In this document: in pieces, positions 47,801 through 62,300 of the stretch
Position numbering within the stretch: position 1 is the first letter of the stretch
Layout of the letters: the number at the start of each line of letters is the position of its first letter
Notes under the pieces: generated by a model
The model's input: only the letters and a program-made list of their open reading frames with translations
Told to the model about the DNA's origin: nothing
The model's database searches: none
Position numbers and translations under genes: made by a program
From: Auanema rhodensis
Taxonomy: Eukaryota > Nematoda > Chromadorea > Rhabditida > Rhabditidae
Assembly (NCBI GenBank): GCA_964057225.1
Contig: OZ059900.1
Location: forward strand, 24,257,638-24,321,637
DNA: 64,000 nucleotides
Reading direction: 5' to 3'

Positions 47801-50608
47801 ATTTAATCAATATTAGCCATAAGGGGCGTGCCCTCAGATTATGCTAATTTCCTTAATTTTCTAACCCCTGTTTTTTGTCGTGAAAGTGGAACTAGACGTT
47901 GTAGGAACAATTTTGAGCTAGGTTTCATTGACATTGCATGAGTTTGAACACATGAAATCGTAAGTCAAAACCTTGTTTACAGCGAAATTTCCAAAAACTG
48001 GTTTTCCAGCATAATAAAATATTTCTCATGGGAAATACTGTGTTTTTGTATTTTTCTAGTGTTCAGCATGCAAAATACTTCATTTTAGTATGTAACACGC
48101 TGAAATTCGTTGCATTTGACGACTCATATGAACAAAAATCGATTTAATCAATATTAGCCATAAGGGGCGTGCCCTCAGAATATGCTAATTTCCTAAATTT
48201 TCTAACCCCTGTTTTTTTGTCGTGAAAGTGGAACTAGACGTTGTACGAACAATTTTGAGCTAGGTTTCATTGACATTGCATGAGTTTGAACACATGAAAT
48301 CGTAAGTCAAAACCTTGTTTACAGCGAAATTTCCAAAAACTGGTTTTCCAGCATAATAAAATATTTCTCATGGGAAAAACTGTGTTTTTGTATTTTTCTA
48401 GTGTTCAGCATGTAAAATGCTTCATTTTAGTATGTAACACGCTGAAATTCGTTGCATTTGACGACTCATATGAACAAAAATCGATTTAATCAATATTAGC
48501 CATAAGAGGCGTGCCCTCAGAATATGCTAATTTCCTTAATTTTCTAACCCCTGTTTTTTTGTCGTGAAAGTGGAACTAGACGTTGTAGGAACAATTTTGA
48601 GCTAGATTTCTTTGACATTGCATGAGTTTGAACACATGAAATCGTAAGTCAAAACCTTGTTTACAGCGAAAATTCCAAAAACTGGTTTTCCAGCATAATA
48701 AAATATTTCTCATGGGAAATACTGTGTTTTTGTATTTTTCTAGTGTTCAGCATGTAAAATGCTTCATTTAAGTATGTGACACGCTGAAATTCGTTGCATT
48801 TGACGACTCATATGAACAAAAATCGATTTAATCAATATTAGCCATAAGGGGCGTGCCCTCAGATTATGCTAATTTCCTTAATTTTCTAACCCCTGTTTTT
48901 TGTCGTGAAAGTGGAACTAGACGTTGTAGGAACAATTTTGAGCTAGGTTTCATTGACATTGCATGAGTTTGAACACATGAAATCGTAAGTCAAAACCTTG
49001 TTTACAGCGAAATTTCCAAAAACTGGTTTTCCAGCATAATAAAATATTTCTCATGGGAAATACTGTGTTTTTGTATTTTTCTAGTGTTCAGCATGCAAAA
49101 TACTTCATTTTAGTATGTAACACGCTGAAATTCGTTGCATTTGACGACTCATATGAACAAAAATCGATTTAATCAATATTAGCCATAAGGGGCGTGCCCT
49201 CAGAATATGCTAATTTCCTAAATTTTCTAACCCCTGTTTTTTTGTCGTGAAAGTGGAACTAGACGTTGTACGAACAATTTTGAGCTAGGTTTCATTGACA
49301 TTGCATGAGTTTGAACACATGAAATCGTAAGTCAAAACCTTGTTTACAGCGAAATTTCCAAAAACTGGTTTTCCAGCATAATAAAATATTTCTCATGGGA
49401 AAAACTGTGTTTTTGTATTTTTCTAGTGTTCAGCATGTAAAATGCTTCATTTTAGTATGTAACACGCTGAAATTCGTTGCATTTGACGACTCATATGAAC
49501 AAAAATCGATTTAATCAATATTAGCCATAAGAGGCGTGCCCTCAGAATATGCTAATTTCCTTAATTTTCTAACCCCTGTTTTTTTGTCGTGAAAGTGGAA
49601 CTAGACGTTGTACGAACAATTTTGAGCTAGGTTTCATTGACATTGCATGAGTTTGAACACATGAAATCGTAAGTCAAAACCTTGTTTACAGCGAAATTTC
49701 CAAAAACTGGTTTTCCAGCATAATAAAATATTTCTCATGGGAAATACTGTGTTTTTGTATTTTTATAGTGTTCAGCATGTAAAATGTTTCATTTTAGTAT
49801 GTAACACGCTGAAATTCGTTGCATTTGACGACTCATATGAACAAAAATCGATTTAATCAATATAAGCCATAAAGGGCGTGCCCTCAGAATATGCTAATTT
49901 CCTTAATTTTCTAACCACTGTTTTTTTGTCGTGAAAGTGGAACTAGACGTTGTAGGAACAATTTTGAGCTAGGTTTCATTGACATTGCATGAGTTTGAAC
50001 ACATGAAATCGTAAGTCAAAACCTTGTTTACAGCGAAATTTCCAAAAACTCGTTTTCCAGCATAATAAAATATTTCTCATGGGAAATACTGTGTTTTTGT
50101 ATTTTTTTAGTGTTCAGCATGTAAAATGCTTCATTTTAGTATGTAACACGCTGAAATTAATTGCATTTGACGACTCATATGAACAAAAATCGATTTAATC
50201 AATATTAGCCATAAGGGGCGTGCCCTCAGAATATGCTAATTTCCTTAATTTTCTAACCCCTGTTTTTTTGTCGTGAAAGTGGAACTAGACGTTGTACGAA
50301 CAATTTTGAGCTAGGTTTCATTGACATTGCATGAGTTTGAACACATGAAATCGTAAGTCAAAACCTTGTTTACAGCGAAATTTCCAAAAACTGGTTTTCC
50401 AGCATAATAAAATATTTCTCATGGGAAATACTGTGTTTTTGTATTTTTCTAGTGTTCAGCATGTGAAATGCTTCATTTTAGTATGTAACACGCTGAAATT
50501 CGTTGCATTTGACGACTCATATGAACCAAAATCGATTTAATCAATATTAGCCATAAGGGGCGTGCCCTCAGAATATGCTAATTTCCTTAATTTTCTAACC
50601 CCTGTTTT
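41838..50608 (+). repeat. 13-mer higher-order repeat, 4,443 bp x 2
   Basis: Variants recur exactly 4,443 apart (13 x 342 - 3): TTTCTTATGG (41874 and 46317), TTTTTGTAG (42247 and 46690), CCAAAAAGTGG (43207 and 47650), CAGCATGCAAAATAC (C at 43628 and 48071), TAGATTTCTTTG (44158 and 48601), GTACGAAC (45168 and 49611), ATATAAGCC (AAGCC at 45421 and 49864) and ACCACTG (45471 and 49914). The left limit is GAACTTTCC at 41836 against GAAACTTCC. The right limit is the seven-T run at 46162 against TTTTGTT. The one internal difference noticed is 46084 A against 50527 C. The first copy overlaps the end of the 10,396-bp duplication, so this event came after it or re-used its edge. Confidence 0.85.
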
Positions 50609-53600
50609 GTTGTCGTGAAAGTGGAACTAGACGTTGTAGGAACAATTTTGAGCTAGGTTTCATTGACATTGCATGAGTTTGAACACATGAAATCGTAAGT
50701 CAAAACCTTGTTTACAGCGAAATTTCCAAAAACTGGTTTTCCAGCATAATAAAATATTTCTCATGGGAAATACTGTGTTTTTGTATTTTTATAGTGTTCA
50801 GCATGTAAGATGCTTCATTTTAGTATGTAACACGCTGAAATTCGTTGCATTTGACGACTCATATGAACAAAAATCGATTTAATCAATATTAGCCATAAGA
50901 GGCGTGCCCTCAGAATATGCTAATTTCCTTAATTTTCTAACCCCTGTTTTTTTGTCGTGAAAGTGGAACTAGACGTTGTAATAACAATTTTGAGCTAGGT
51001 TTCATTGACATTGCATGAGTTTGAACACATGAAATCGTAAGTCAAAACCTTGTTTACAGCGAAATTTCCAAAAACTGGTTTTCCAGCATAATAAAATATT
51101 TCTCATGGGAAATACTGTGTTTTTGTATTTTTCTAGTGTTCAGCATGTGAAATGCTTCATTTTAGTATGTAACACGCTGAAATTCGTTGCATTTGACGAC
51201 TCATATGAACAAAAATCGATTTAATCAATATTAGCCATAAGGGGCGTGCCCTCAGAATATGCTAATTTCCTTAATTTTCTAACCCCTGTTTTGTTGTCGT
51301 GAAAGTGGAACTAGACGTTGTAGGAACAATTTTGAGCTAGGTTTCATTGACATTGCATGAGTTTGAACACATGAAATCGTAAGTCAAAACCTTGTTTACA
51401 GCGAAATTTCCAAAAACTGGTTTTCCAGCATAATAAAATATTTCTCATGGGAAATACTGTGTTTTTGTATTTTTCTAGTGTTCAGCATGTAAAATGCTTC
51501 ATTTTAGTATGTAACACGCTGAAATTCGTTGCATTTGACGACTCATATGAACAAAAATCGATTTAATCAATATTAGCCATAAGAGGCGTGCCCTCAGAAT
51601 ATGCTAATTTCCTTAATTTTCTAACCCCTGTTTTTTTGTCGTGAAAGTGGAACTAGACGTTGTAGGAACAGTTTTGAGCTAGGTTTCATTGACATTGCAT
51701 GAGTTTGAACACATGAAATCGTAAGTCAAAACCTTGTTTACAGCGAAATTTCCAAAAAGTGGTTTTCCAGCATAATAAAATATTTCTCATGGGAAATACT
51801 GTGTTTTTGTATTTTTCTAGTGTTCAGCATGTAAAATGCTTCATTTAAGTATGTGACACGCTGAAATTCGTTGCATTTGACGACTCATATGAACAAAAAT
51901 CGATTTAATCAATATTAGCCATAAGGGGCGTGCCCTCAGATTATGCTAATTTCCTTAATTTTCTAACCCCTGTTTTTTGTCGTGAAAGTGGAACTAGACG
52001 TTGTAGGAACAATTTTGAGCTAGGTTTCATTGACATTGCATGAGTTTGAACACATGAAATCGTAAGTCAAAACCTTGTTTACAGCGAAATTTCCAAAAAC
52101 TGGTTTTCCAGCATAATAAAATATTTCTCATGGGAAATACTGTGTTTTTGTATTTTTCTAGTGTTCAGCATGCAAAATACTTCATTTTAGTATGTAACAC
52201 GCTGAAATTCGTTGCATTTGACGACTCATATGAACAAAAATCGATTTAATCAATATTAGCCATAAGGGGCGTGCCCTCAGAATATGCTAATTTCCTAAAT
52301 TTTCTAACCCCTGTTTTTTTGTCGTGAAAGTGGAACTAGACGTTGTACGAACAATTTTGAGCTAGGTTTCATTGACATTGCATGAGTTTGAACACATGAA
52401 ATCGTAAGTCAAAACCTTGTTTACAGCGAAATTTCCAAAAACTGGTTTTCCAGCATAATAAAATATTTCTCATGGGAAAAACTGTGTTTTTGTATTTTTC
52501 TAGTGTTCAGCATGTAAAATGCTTCATTTTAGTATGTAACACGCTGAAATTCGTTGCATTTGACGACTCATATGAACAAAAATCGATTTAATCAATATTA
52601 GCCATAAGAGGCGTGCCCTCAGAATATGCTAATTTCCTTAATTTTCTAACCCCTGTTTTTTTGTCGTGAAAGTGGAACTAGACGTTGTAGGAACAATTTT
52701 GAGCTAGATTTCTTTGACATTGCATGAGTTTGAACACATGAAATCGTAAGTCAAAACCTTGTTTACAGCGAAAATTCCAAAAACTGGTTTTCCAGCATAA
52801 TAAAATATTTCTCATGGGAAATACTGTGTTTTTGTATTTTTCTAGTGTTCAGCATGTAAAATGCTTCATTTAAGTATGTGACACGCTGAAATTCGTTGCA
52901 TTTGACGACTCATATGAACAAAAATCGATTTAATCAATATTAGCCATAAGGGGCGTGCCCTCAGATTATGCTAATTTCCTTAATTTTCTAACCCCTGTTT
53001 TTTGTCGTGAAAGTGGAACTAGACGTTGTAGGAACAATTTTGAGCTAGGTTTCATTGACATTGCATGAGTTTGAACACATGAAATCGTAAGTCAAAACCT
53101 TGTTTACAGCGAAATTTCCAAAAACTGGTTTTCCAGCATAATAAAATATTTCTCATGGGAAATACTGTGTTTTTGTATTTTTCTAGTGTTCAGCATGCAA
53201 AATACTTCATTTTAGTATGTAACACGCTGAAATTCGTTGCATTTGACGACTCATATGAACAAAAATCGATTTAATCAATATTAGCCATAAGGGGCGTGCC
53301 CTCAGAATATGCTAATTTCCTAAATTTTCTAACCCCTGTTTTTTTGTCGTGAAAGTGGAACTAGACGTTGTACGAACAATTTTGAGCTAGGTTTCATTGA
53401 CATTGCATGAGTTTGAACACATGAAATCGTAAGTCAAAACCTTGTTTACAGCGAAATTTCCAAAAACTGGTTTTCCAGCATAATAAAATATTTCTCATGG
53501 GAAATACTGTGTTTTTGTATTTTTCTAGTGTTCAGCATGTGAAATGCTTCTTTTTAGTATGTTACACGCTGAAATTCGTTGCATTTGACGACTCATATGA

Positions 53601-56600
53601 ACAAAAATCGATTTAATCAATATTAGCCATAAGGGGCGTGCCCTCAGAATATGCTAATTTCCTTAATTTTCTAACCACTGTTTTTTTGTCGTGAAAGTGG
53701 AACTAGACGTTGTAGGAACAATTTTGAGCTAGGTTTCATTGACATTGCATGAGTTTGAACACATGAAATCGTAAGTCAAAACCTTGTTTACAGCGAAATT
53801 TCCAAAAACTCGTTTTCCAGCATAATAAAATATTTCTCATGGGAAATACTGTGTTTTTGTATTTTTTTAGTGTTCAGCATGTAAAATGCTTCATTTTAGT
53901 ATGTAACACGCTGAAATTAATTGCATTTGACGACTCATATGAACAAAAATCGATTTAATCAATATTAGCCATAAGGGGCGTGCCCTCAGAATATGCTAAT
54001 TTCCTTAATTTTCTAACCCCTGTTTTTTTGTCGTGAAAGTGGAACTAGACGTTGTACGAACAATTTTGAGCTAGGTTTCATTGACATTGCATGAGTTTGA
54101 ACACATGAAATCGTAAGTCAAAACCTTGTTTACAGCGAAATTTCCAAAAACTGGTTTTCCAGCATAATAAAATATTTCTCATGGGAAATACTGTGTTTTT
54201 GTATTTTTCTAGTGTTCAGCATGTGAAATGCTTCATTTTAGTATGTAACACGCTGAAATTCGTTGCATTTGACGACTCATATGAACCAAAATCGATTTAA
54301 TCAATATTAGCCATAAGGGGCGTGCCCTCAGAATATGCTAATTTCCTTAATTTTCTAACCCCTGTTTTGTTGTCGTGAAAGTGGAACTAGACGTTGTAGG
54401 AACAATTTTGAGCTAGGTTTCATTGACATTGCATGAGTTTGAACACATGAAATCGTAAGTCAAAACCTTGTTTACAGCGAAATTTCCAAAAACTGGTTTT
54501 CCAGCATAATAAAATATTTCTCATGGGAAATACTGTGTTTTTGTATTTTTATAGTGTTCAGCATGTAAGATGCTTCATTTTAGTATGTAACACGCTGAAA
54601 TTCGTTGCATTTGACGACTCATATGAACAAAAATCGATTTAATCAATATTAGCCATAAGAGGCGTGCCCTCAGAATATGCTAATTTCCTTAATTTTCTAA
54701 CCCCTGTTTTTTTGTCGTGAAAGTGGAACTAGACGTTGTAATAACAATTTTGAGCTAGGTTTCATTGACATTGCATGAGTTTGAACACATGAAATCGTAA
54801 GTCAAAACCTTGTTTACAGCGAAATTTCCAAAAACTGGTTTTCCAGCATAATAAAATATTTCTCATGGGAAATACTGTGTTTTTGTATTTTTCTAGTGTT
54901 CAGCATGTGAAATGCTTCATTTTAGTATGTAACACGCTGAAATTCGTTGCATTTGACGACTCATATGAACAAAAATCGATTTAATCAATATTAGCCATAA
55001 GGGGCGTGCCCTCAGAATATGCTAATTTCCTTAATTTTCTAACCCCTGTTTTGTTGTCGTGAAAGTGGAACTAGACGTTGTAGGAACAATTTTGAGCTAG
55101 GTTTCATTGACATTGCATGAGTTTGAACACATGAAATCGTAAGTCAAAACCTTGTTTACAGCGAAATTTCCAAAAACTGGTTTTCCAGCATAATAAAATA
55201 TTTCTCATGGGAAATACTGTGTTTTTGTATTTTTCTAGTGTTCAGCATGTAAAATGCTTCATTTTAGTATGTAACACGCTGAAATTCGTTGCATTTGACG
55301 ACTCATATGAACAAAAATCGATTTAATCAATATTAGCCATAAGAGGCGTGCCCTCAGAATATGCTAATTTCCTTAATTTTCTAACCCCTGTTTTTTTGTC
55401 GTGAAAGTGGAACTAGACGTTGTAGGAACAGTTTTGAGCTAGGTTTCATTGACATTGCATGAGTTTGAACACATGAAATCGTAAGTCAAAACCTTGTTTA
55501 CAGCGAAATTTCCAAAAAGTGGTTTTCCAGCATAATAAAATATTTCTCATGGGAAATACTGTGTTTTTGTATTTTTCTAGTGTTCAGCATGTAAAATGCT
55601 TCATTTAAGTATGTGACACGCTGAAATTCGTTGCATTTGACGACTCATATGAACAAAAATCGATTTAATCAATATTAGCCATAAGGGGCGTGCCCTCAGA
55701 TTATGCTAATTTCCTTAATTTTCTAACCCCTGTTTTTTGTCGTGAAAGTGGAACTAGACGTTGTAGGAACAATTTTGAGCTAGGTTTCATTGACATTGCA
55801 TGAGTTTGAACACATGAAATCGTAAGTCAAAACCTTGTTTACAGCGAAATTTCCAAAAACTGGTTTTCCAGCATAATAAAATATTTCTCATGGGAAATAC
55901 TGTGTTTTTGTATTTTTCTAGTGTTCAGCATGCAAAATACTTCATTTTAGTATGTAACACGCTGAAATTCGTTGCATTTGACGACTCATATGAACAAAAA
56001 TCGATTTAATCAATATTAGCCATAAGGGGCGTGCCCTCAGAATATGCTAATTTCCTAAATTTTCTAACCCCTGTTTTTTTGTCGTGAAAGTGGAACTAGA
56101 CGTTGTACGAACAATTTTGAGCTAGGTTTCATTGACATTGCATGAGTTTGAACACATGAAATCGTAAGTCAAAACCTTGTTTACAGCGAAATTTCCAAAA
56201 ACTGGTTTTCCAGCATAATAAAATATTTCTCATGGGAAAAACTGTGTTTTTGTATTTTTCTAGTGTTCAGCATGTAAAATGCTTCATTTTAGTATGTAAC
56301 ACGCTGAAATTCGTTGCATTTGACGACTCATATGAACAAAAATCGATTTAATCAATATTAGCCATAAGAGGCGTGCCCTCAGAATATGCTAATTTCCTTA
56401 ATTTTCTAACCCCTGTTTTTTTGTCGTGAAAGTGGAACTAGACGTTGTAGGAACAATTTTGAGCTAGATTTCTTTGACATTGCATGAGTTTGAACACATG
56501 AAATCGTAAGTCAAAACCTTGTTTACAGCGAAAATTCCAAAAACTGGTTTTCCAGCATAATAAAATATTTCTCATGGGAAATACTGTGTTTTTGTATTTT

Positions 56601-59340
56601 TCTAGTGTTCAGCATGTAAAATGCTTCATTTAAGTATGTGACACGCTGAAATTCGTTGCATTTGACGACTCATATGAACAAAAATCGATTTAATCAATAT
56701 TAGCCATAAGGGGCGTGCCCTCAGATTATGCTAATTTCCTTAATTTTCTAACCCCTGTTTTTTGTCGTGAAAGTGGAACTAGACGTTGTAGGAACAATTT
56801 TGAGCTAGGTTTCATTGACATTGCATGAGTTTGAACACATGAAATCGTAAGTCAAAACCTTGTTTACAGCGAAATTTCCAAAAACTGGTTTTCCAGCATA
56901 ATAAAATATTTCTCATGGGAAATACTGTGTTTTTGTATTTTTCTAGTGTTCAGCATGCAAAATACTTCATTTTAGTATGTAACACGCTGAAATTCGTTGC
57001 ATTTGACGACTCATATGAACAAAAATCGATTTAATCAATATTAGCCATAAGGGGCGTGCCCTCAGAATATGCTAATTTCCTAAATTTTCTAACCCCTGTT
57101 TTTTTGTCGTGAAAGTGGAACTAGACGTTGTACGAACAATTTTGAGCTAGGTTTCATTGACATTGCATGAGTTTGAACACATGAAATCGTAAGTCAAAAC
57201 CTTGTTTACAGCGAAATTTCCAAAAACTGGTTTTCCAGCATAATAAAATATTTCTCATGGGAAAAACTGTGTTTTTGTATTTTTCTAGTGTTCAGCATGT
57301 AAAATGCTTCATTTTAGTATGTAACACGCTGAAATTCGTTGCATTTGACGACTCATATGAACAAAAATCGATTTAATCAATATTAGCCATAAGAGGCGTG
57401 CCCTCAGAATATGCTAATTTCCTTAATTTTCTAACCCCTGTTTTTTTGTCGTGAAAGTGGAACTAGACGTTGTACGAACAATTTTGAGCTAGGTTTCATT
57501 GACATTGCATGAGTTTGAACACATGAAATCGTAAGTCAAAACCTTGTTTACAGCGAAATTTCCAAAAACTGGTTTTCCAGCATAATAAAATATTTCTCAT
57601 GGGAAATACTGTGTTTTTGTATTTTTATAGTGTTCAGCATGTAAAATGTTTCATTTTAGTATGTAACACGCTGAAATTCGTTGCATTTGACGACTCATAT
57701 GAACAAAAATCGATTTAATCAATATAAGCCATAAAGGGCGTGCCCTCAGAATATGCTAATTTCCTTAATTTTCTAACCACTGTTTTTTTGTCGTGAAAGT
57801 GGAACTAGACGTTGTAGGAACAATTTTGAGCTAGGTTTCATTGACATTGCATGAGTTTGAACACATGAAATCGTAAGTCAAAACCTTGTTTACAGCGAAA
57901 TTTCCAAAAACTCGTTTTCCAGCATAATAAAATATTTCTCATGGGAAATACTGTGTTTTTGTATTTTTTTAGTGTTCAGCATGTAAAATGCTTCATTTTA
58001 GTATGTAACACGCTGAAATTAATTGCATTTGACGACTCATATGAACAAAAATCGATTTAATCAATATTAGCCATAAGGGGCGTGCCCTCAGAATATGCTA
58101 ATTTCCTTAATTTTCTAACCCCTGTTTTTTTGTCGTGAAAGTGGAACTAGACGTTGTACGAACAATTTTGAGCTAGGTTTCATTGACATTGCATGAGTTT
58201 GAACACATGAAATCGTAAGTCAAAACCTTGTTTACAGCGAAATTTCCAAAAACTGGTTTTCCAGCATAATAAAATATTTCTCATGGGAAATACTGTGTTT
58301 TTGTATTTTTCTAGTGTTCAGCATGTGAAATGCTTCATTTTAGTATGTAACACGCTGAAATTCGTTGCATTTGACGACTCATATGAACCAAAATCGATTT
58401 AATCAATATTAGCCATAAGGGGCGTGCCCTCAGAATATGCTAATTTCCTTAATTTTCTAACCCCTGTTTTGTTGTCGTGAAAGTGGAACTAGACGTTGTA
58501 GGAACAATTTTGAGCTAGGTTTCATTGACATTGCATGAGTTTGAACACATGAAATCGTAAGTCAAAACCTTGTTTACAGCGAAATTTCCAAAAACTGGTT
58601 TTCCAGCATAATAAAATATTTCTCATGGGAAATACTGTGTTTTTGTATTTTTATAGTGTTCAGCATGTAAGATGCTTCATTTTAGTATGTAACACGCTGA
58701 AATTCGTTGCATTTGACGACTCATATGAACAAAAATCGATTTAATCAATATTAGCCATAAGAGGCGTGCCCTCAGAATATGCTAATTTCCTTAATTTTCT
58801 AACCCCTGTTTTTTTGTCGTGAAAGTGGAACTAGACGTTGTAATAACAATTTTGAGCTAGGTTTCATTGACATTGCATGAGTTTGAACACATGAAATCGT
58901 AAGTCAAAACCTTGTTTACAGCGAAATTTCCAAAAACTGGTTTTCCAGCATAATAAAATATTTCTCATGGGAAATACTGTGTTTTTGTATTTTTCTAGTG
59001 TTCAGCATGTGAAATGCTTCATTTTAGTATGTAACACGCTGAAATTCGTTGCATTTGACGACTCATATGAACAAAAATCGATTTAATCAATATTAGCCAT
59101 AAGGGGCGTGCCCTCAGAATATGCTAATTTCCTTAATTTTCTAACCCCTGTTTTGTTGTCGTGAAAGTGGAACTAGACGTTGTAGGAACAATTTTGAGCT
59201 AGGTTTCATTGACATTGCATGAGTTTGAACACATGAAATCGTAAGTCAAAACCTTGTTTACAGCGAAATTTCCAAAAACTGGTTTTCCAGCATAATAAAA
59301 TATTTCTCATGGGAAATACTGTGTTTTTGTATTTTTCTAG
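47490..59340 (+). repeat. 12-mer and 11-mer higher-order repeats, 4,102 and 3,760 bp
   Basis: The 4,443-bp series continues with shorter units. TAGATTTCTTTG lies at 48601, 52703 and 56463 (steps of 4,102 and 3,760). The private variant GCATGTAAGATGC lies at 50801, 54561 and 58663 (steps of 3,760 and 4,102), and GTAATAAC at 50981, 54741 and 58843. The steps equal 12 or 11 monomers minus two bases. The short step is explained by loss of one monomer near 53.5 kb. The left limit is set near 47,490 and 51,590, where GGGTCGTG is replaced by AAGAGGCG. Copies look almost identical between limits, so these are among the youngest amplifications in the window. Confidence 0.8.
53490..53675 (+). repeat. 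Chimeric monomer at a one-unit deletion junction
   Basis: Left of here the sequence matches 49.3 kb at offset 4,102. From AACCACTG (ACCACTG at 53674) it matches 49,914 at offset 3,760, so one monomer has been removed. The unit between fits neither: it has GTGAAATGCTTC followed by TTTTTAGTATG and GTTACACG, changes not seen elsewhere in the window, and GGGAAATACTG where the parental unit has GGGAAAAACTG (49,396 and 57,260). It looks like an unequal-crossover product with private substitutions, or a sequencing or assembly error at a collapsed repeat. Confidence 0.7.
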
Positions 59341-62300
59341 TGTTCAGCATGTAAAATGCTTCATTTTAGTATGTAACACGCTGAAATTCGTTGCATTTGA
59401 CGACTCATATGAACAAAAATCGATTTAATCAATATTAGCCATAAGAGGCGTGCCCTCAGAATATGCTAATTTCCTTAATTTTCTAACCCCTGTTTTTTTG
59501 TCGTGAAAGTGGAACTAGACGTTGTAATAACAATTTTGAGCTAGGTTTCATTGACATTGCATGAGTTTGAACACATGAAATCGTAAGTCAAAACCTTGTT
59601 TACAGCGAAATTTCCAAAAACTGGTTTTCCAGCATAATAAAATATTTCTCATGGGAAATACTGTGTTTTTGTATTTTTCTAGTGTTCAGCATGTGAAATG
59701 CTTCATTTTAGTATGTAACACGCTGAAATTCGTTGCATTTGACGACTCATATGAACAAAAATCGATTTAATCAATATTAGCCATAAGGGGCGTGCCCTCA
59801 GAATATGCTAATTTCCTTAACTTTCTAACCCCTGTTTTGTTGTCGTGAAAGTGGAACTAGACGTTGTAGGAACAATTTTGAGCTAGGTTTCATTGACATT
59901 GCATGAGTTTGAACACATGAAATCGTAAGTCAAAACCTTGTTTACAGCGAAATTTCCAAAAACTGGTTTTCCAGCATAATAAAATATTTCTCATGGGAAA
60001 TACTGTGTTTTTGTATTTTTCTAGTGTTCAGCATGTAAAATGCTTCATTTTAGTATGTAACACGCTGAAATTCGTTTCATTTGACGACTCATATGAACAA
60101 AAATCGATTTAATCAATATTAGCCATAAGGGGCGTGCCCTCAGAATATGCTAATTTCCTTAATTTTCTAACCCCTGTTTTTTTGTCGTGAAAGTGGAACT
60201 AGACGTTGTAGGAACAATTTTGAGCTAGGTTTCATTGACATTGCATGAGTTTGAACACATGAAATCGTAAGTCAAAACCTTGTTTACAGCGAAATTTCCA
60301 AAAACTGGTTTTCCAGCATAATAAAATATTTCTCATGGGAAATACTGTGTTTTTGTATTTTTATAGTGTTCAGCATGTAAAATGTTTCATTTTAGTATGT
60401 AACACGCTGAAATTCGTTGCATTTGACGACTCATATGAACAAAAATCGATTTAATCAATATTAGCCATAAAGGGCGTGCCCTCAGAATATGCTAATTTCC
60501 TTAATTTTCTAACCCCTGTTTTGTTGTCGTGAAAGTGGAACTAGACGTTGTAGGAACAATTTTGAGCTAGGTTTCATTGACATTGCATGAGTTTGAACAC
60601 ATGAAATCGTAAGTCAAAACCTTGTTTACAGCGAACTTTCCAAAAACTGGTTTTCCAGCATAATAAAATATTTCTTATGGGAAATACTGTGTTTTTGTAT
60701 TTTTCTAGTGTTCAGCATGTGAAATGCTTCATTTTAGTATGTAACACGCTGAAATTCGTTGCATTTGACGACTCATATGAACAAAAATCGATTTAATCAA
60801 TATTAGCCATAAGGGGCGTGCCCTCAGAATATGCTAATTTCCTTAATTTTCTAACCCCTGTTTTGTTGTCGTGAAAGTGGAACTAGACGTTGTAGGAACG
60901 ATTTTGAGCTAGGTTTCATTGACATTGCATGAGTTTGAACACATGAAATCGTAAGTCAAAACCTTGTTTACAGCGAAATTTCCAAAAACTGGTTTTCCAG
61001 CATAATAAAATATTTCTCATGGGAAATACTGTGTTTTTGTATTTTTATAGTGTTCAGCATGTAAAATGCTTCATTTTAGTATGTAACACGCTGAAATTCG
61101 TTGCATTTGACGACTCATATGAACAAAAATCGATTTAATCAATATTAGCCATAAGGGGCGTGCCCTCAGAATATGCTAATTTCCTTAATTTTCTAACCCC
61201 TGTTTTTTGTCGTGAAAGTGGAACTAGACGTTGTAGGAACAATTTTGAGCTAGGTTTCATTGACATTGCATGAGTTTGAACACATGAAATCGTAAGTCAA
61301 AACCTTGTTTACAGCGAAATTTCCAAAAACTGGTTTTCCAGCATAATAAAATATTTCTCATGGGAAATACTGTGTTTTTGTATTTTTATAGTGTTCAGCA
61401 TGTAAAATGCTTCATTTTAGTATGTAACACGCTGAAATTCGTTGCATTTGACGACTCATATGAACAAAAATCGATTTAATCAATATTAGCCATAAGAGGC
61501 GTGCCCTCAGAATATGCTAATTTCCTTAATTTTCTAACCCCTGTTTTTTTGTCGTGAAAGTGGAACTAGACGTTGTAATAACAATTTTGAGCTAGGTTTC
61601 ATTGACATTGCATGAGTTTGAACACATGAAATCGTAAGTCAAAACCTTGTTTACAGCGAAATTTCCAAAAACTGGTTTTCCAGCATAATAAAATATTTCT
61701 CATGGGAAATACTGTGTTTTTGTATTTTTCTAGTGTTCAGCATGTGAAATGCTTCATTTTAGTATGTAACACGCTGAAATTCGTTGCATTTGACGACTCA
61801 TATGAACAAAAATCGATTTAATCAATATTAGCCATAAGGGGCGTGCCCTCAGAATATGCTAATTTCCTTAATTTTCTAACCCCTGTTTTGTTGTCGTGAA
61901 AGTGGAACTAGACGTTGTAGGAACAATTTTGAGCTAGGTTTCATTGACATTGCATGAGTTTGAACACATGAAATCGTAAGTCAAAACCTTGTTTACAGCG
62001 AAATTTCCAAAAACTGGTTTTCCAGCATAATAAAATATTTCTCATGGGAAATACTGTGTTTTTGTATTTTTCTAGTGTTCAGCATGTAAAATGCTTCATT
62101 TTAGTATGTAACACGCTGAAATTCGTTTCATTTGACGACTCATATGAACAAAAATCGATTTAATCAATATTAGCCATAAGGGGCGTGCCCTCAGAATATG
62201 CTAATTTCCTTAATTTTCTAACCCCTGTTTTTTTGTCGTGAAAGTGGAACTAGACGTTGTAGGAACAATTTTGAGCTAGGTTTCATTGACATTGCATGAG

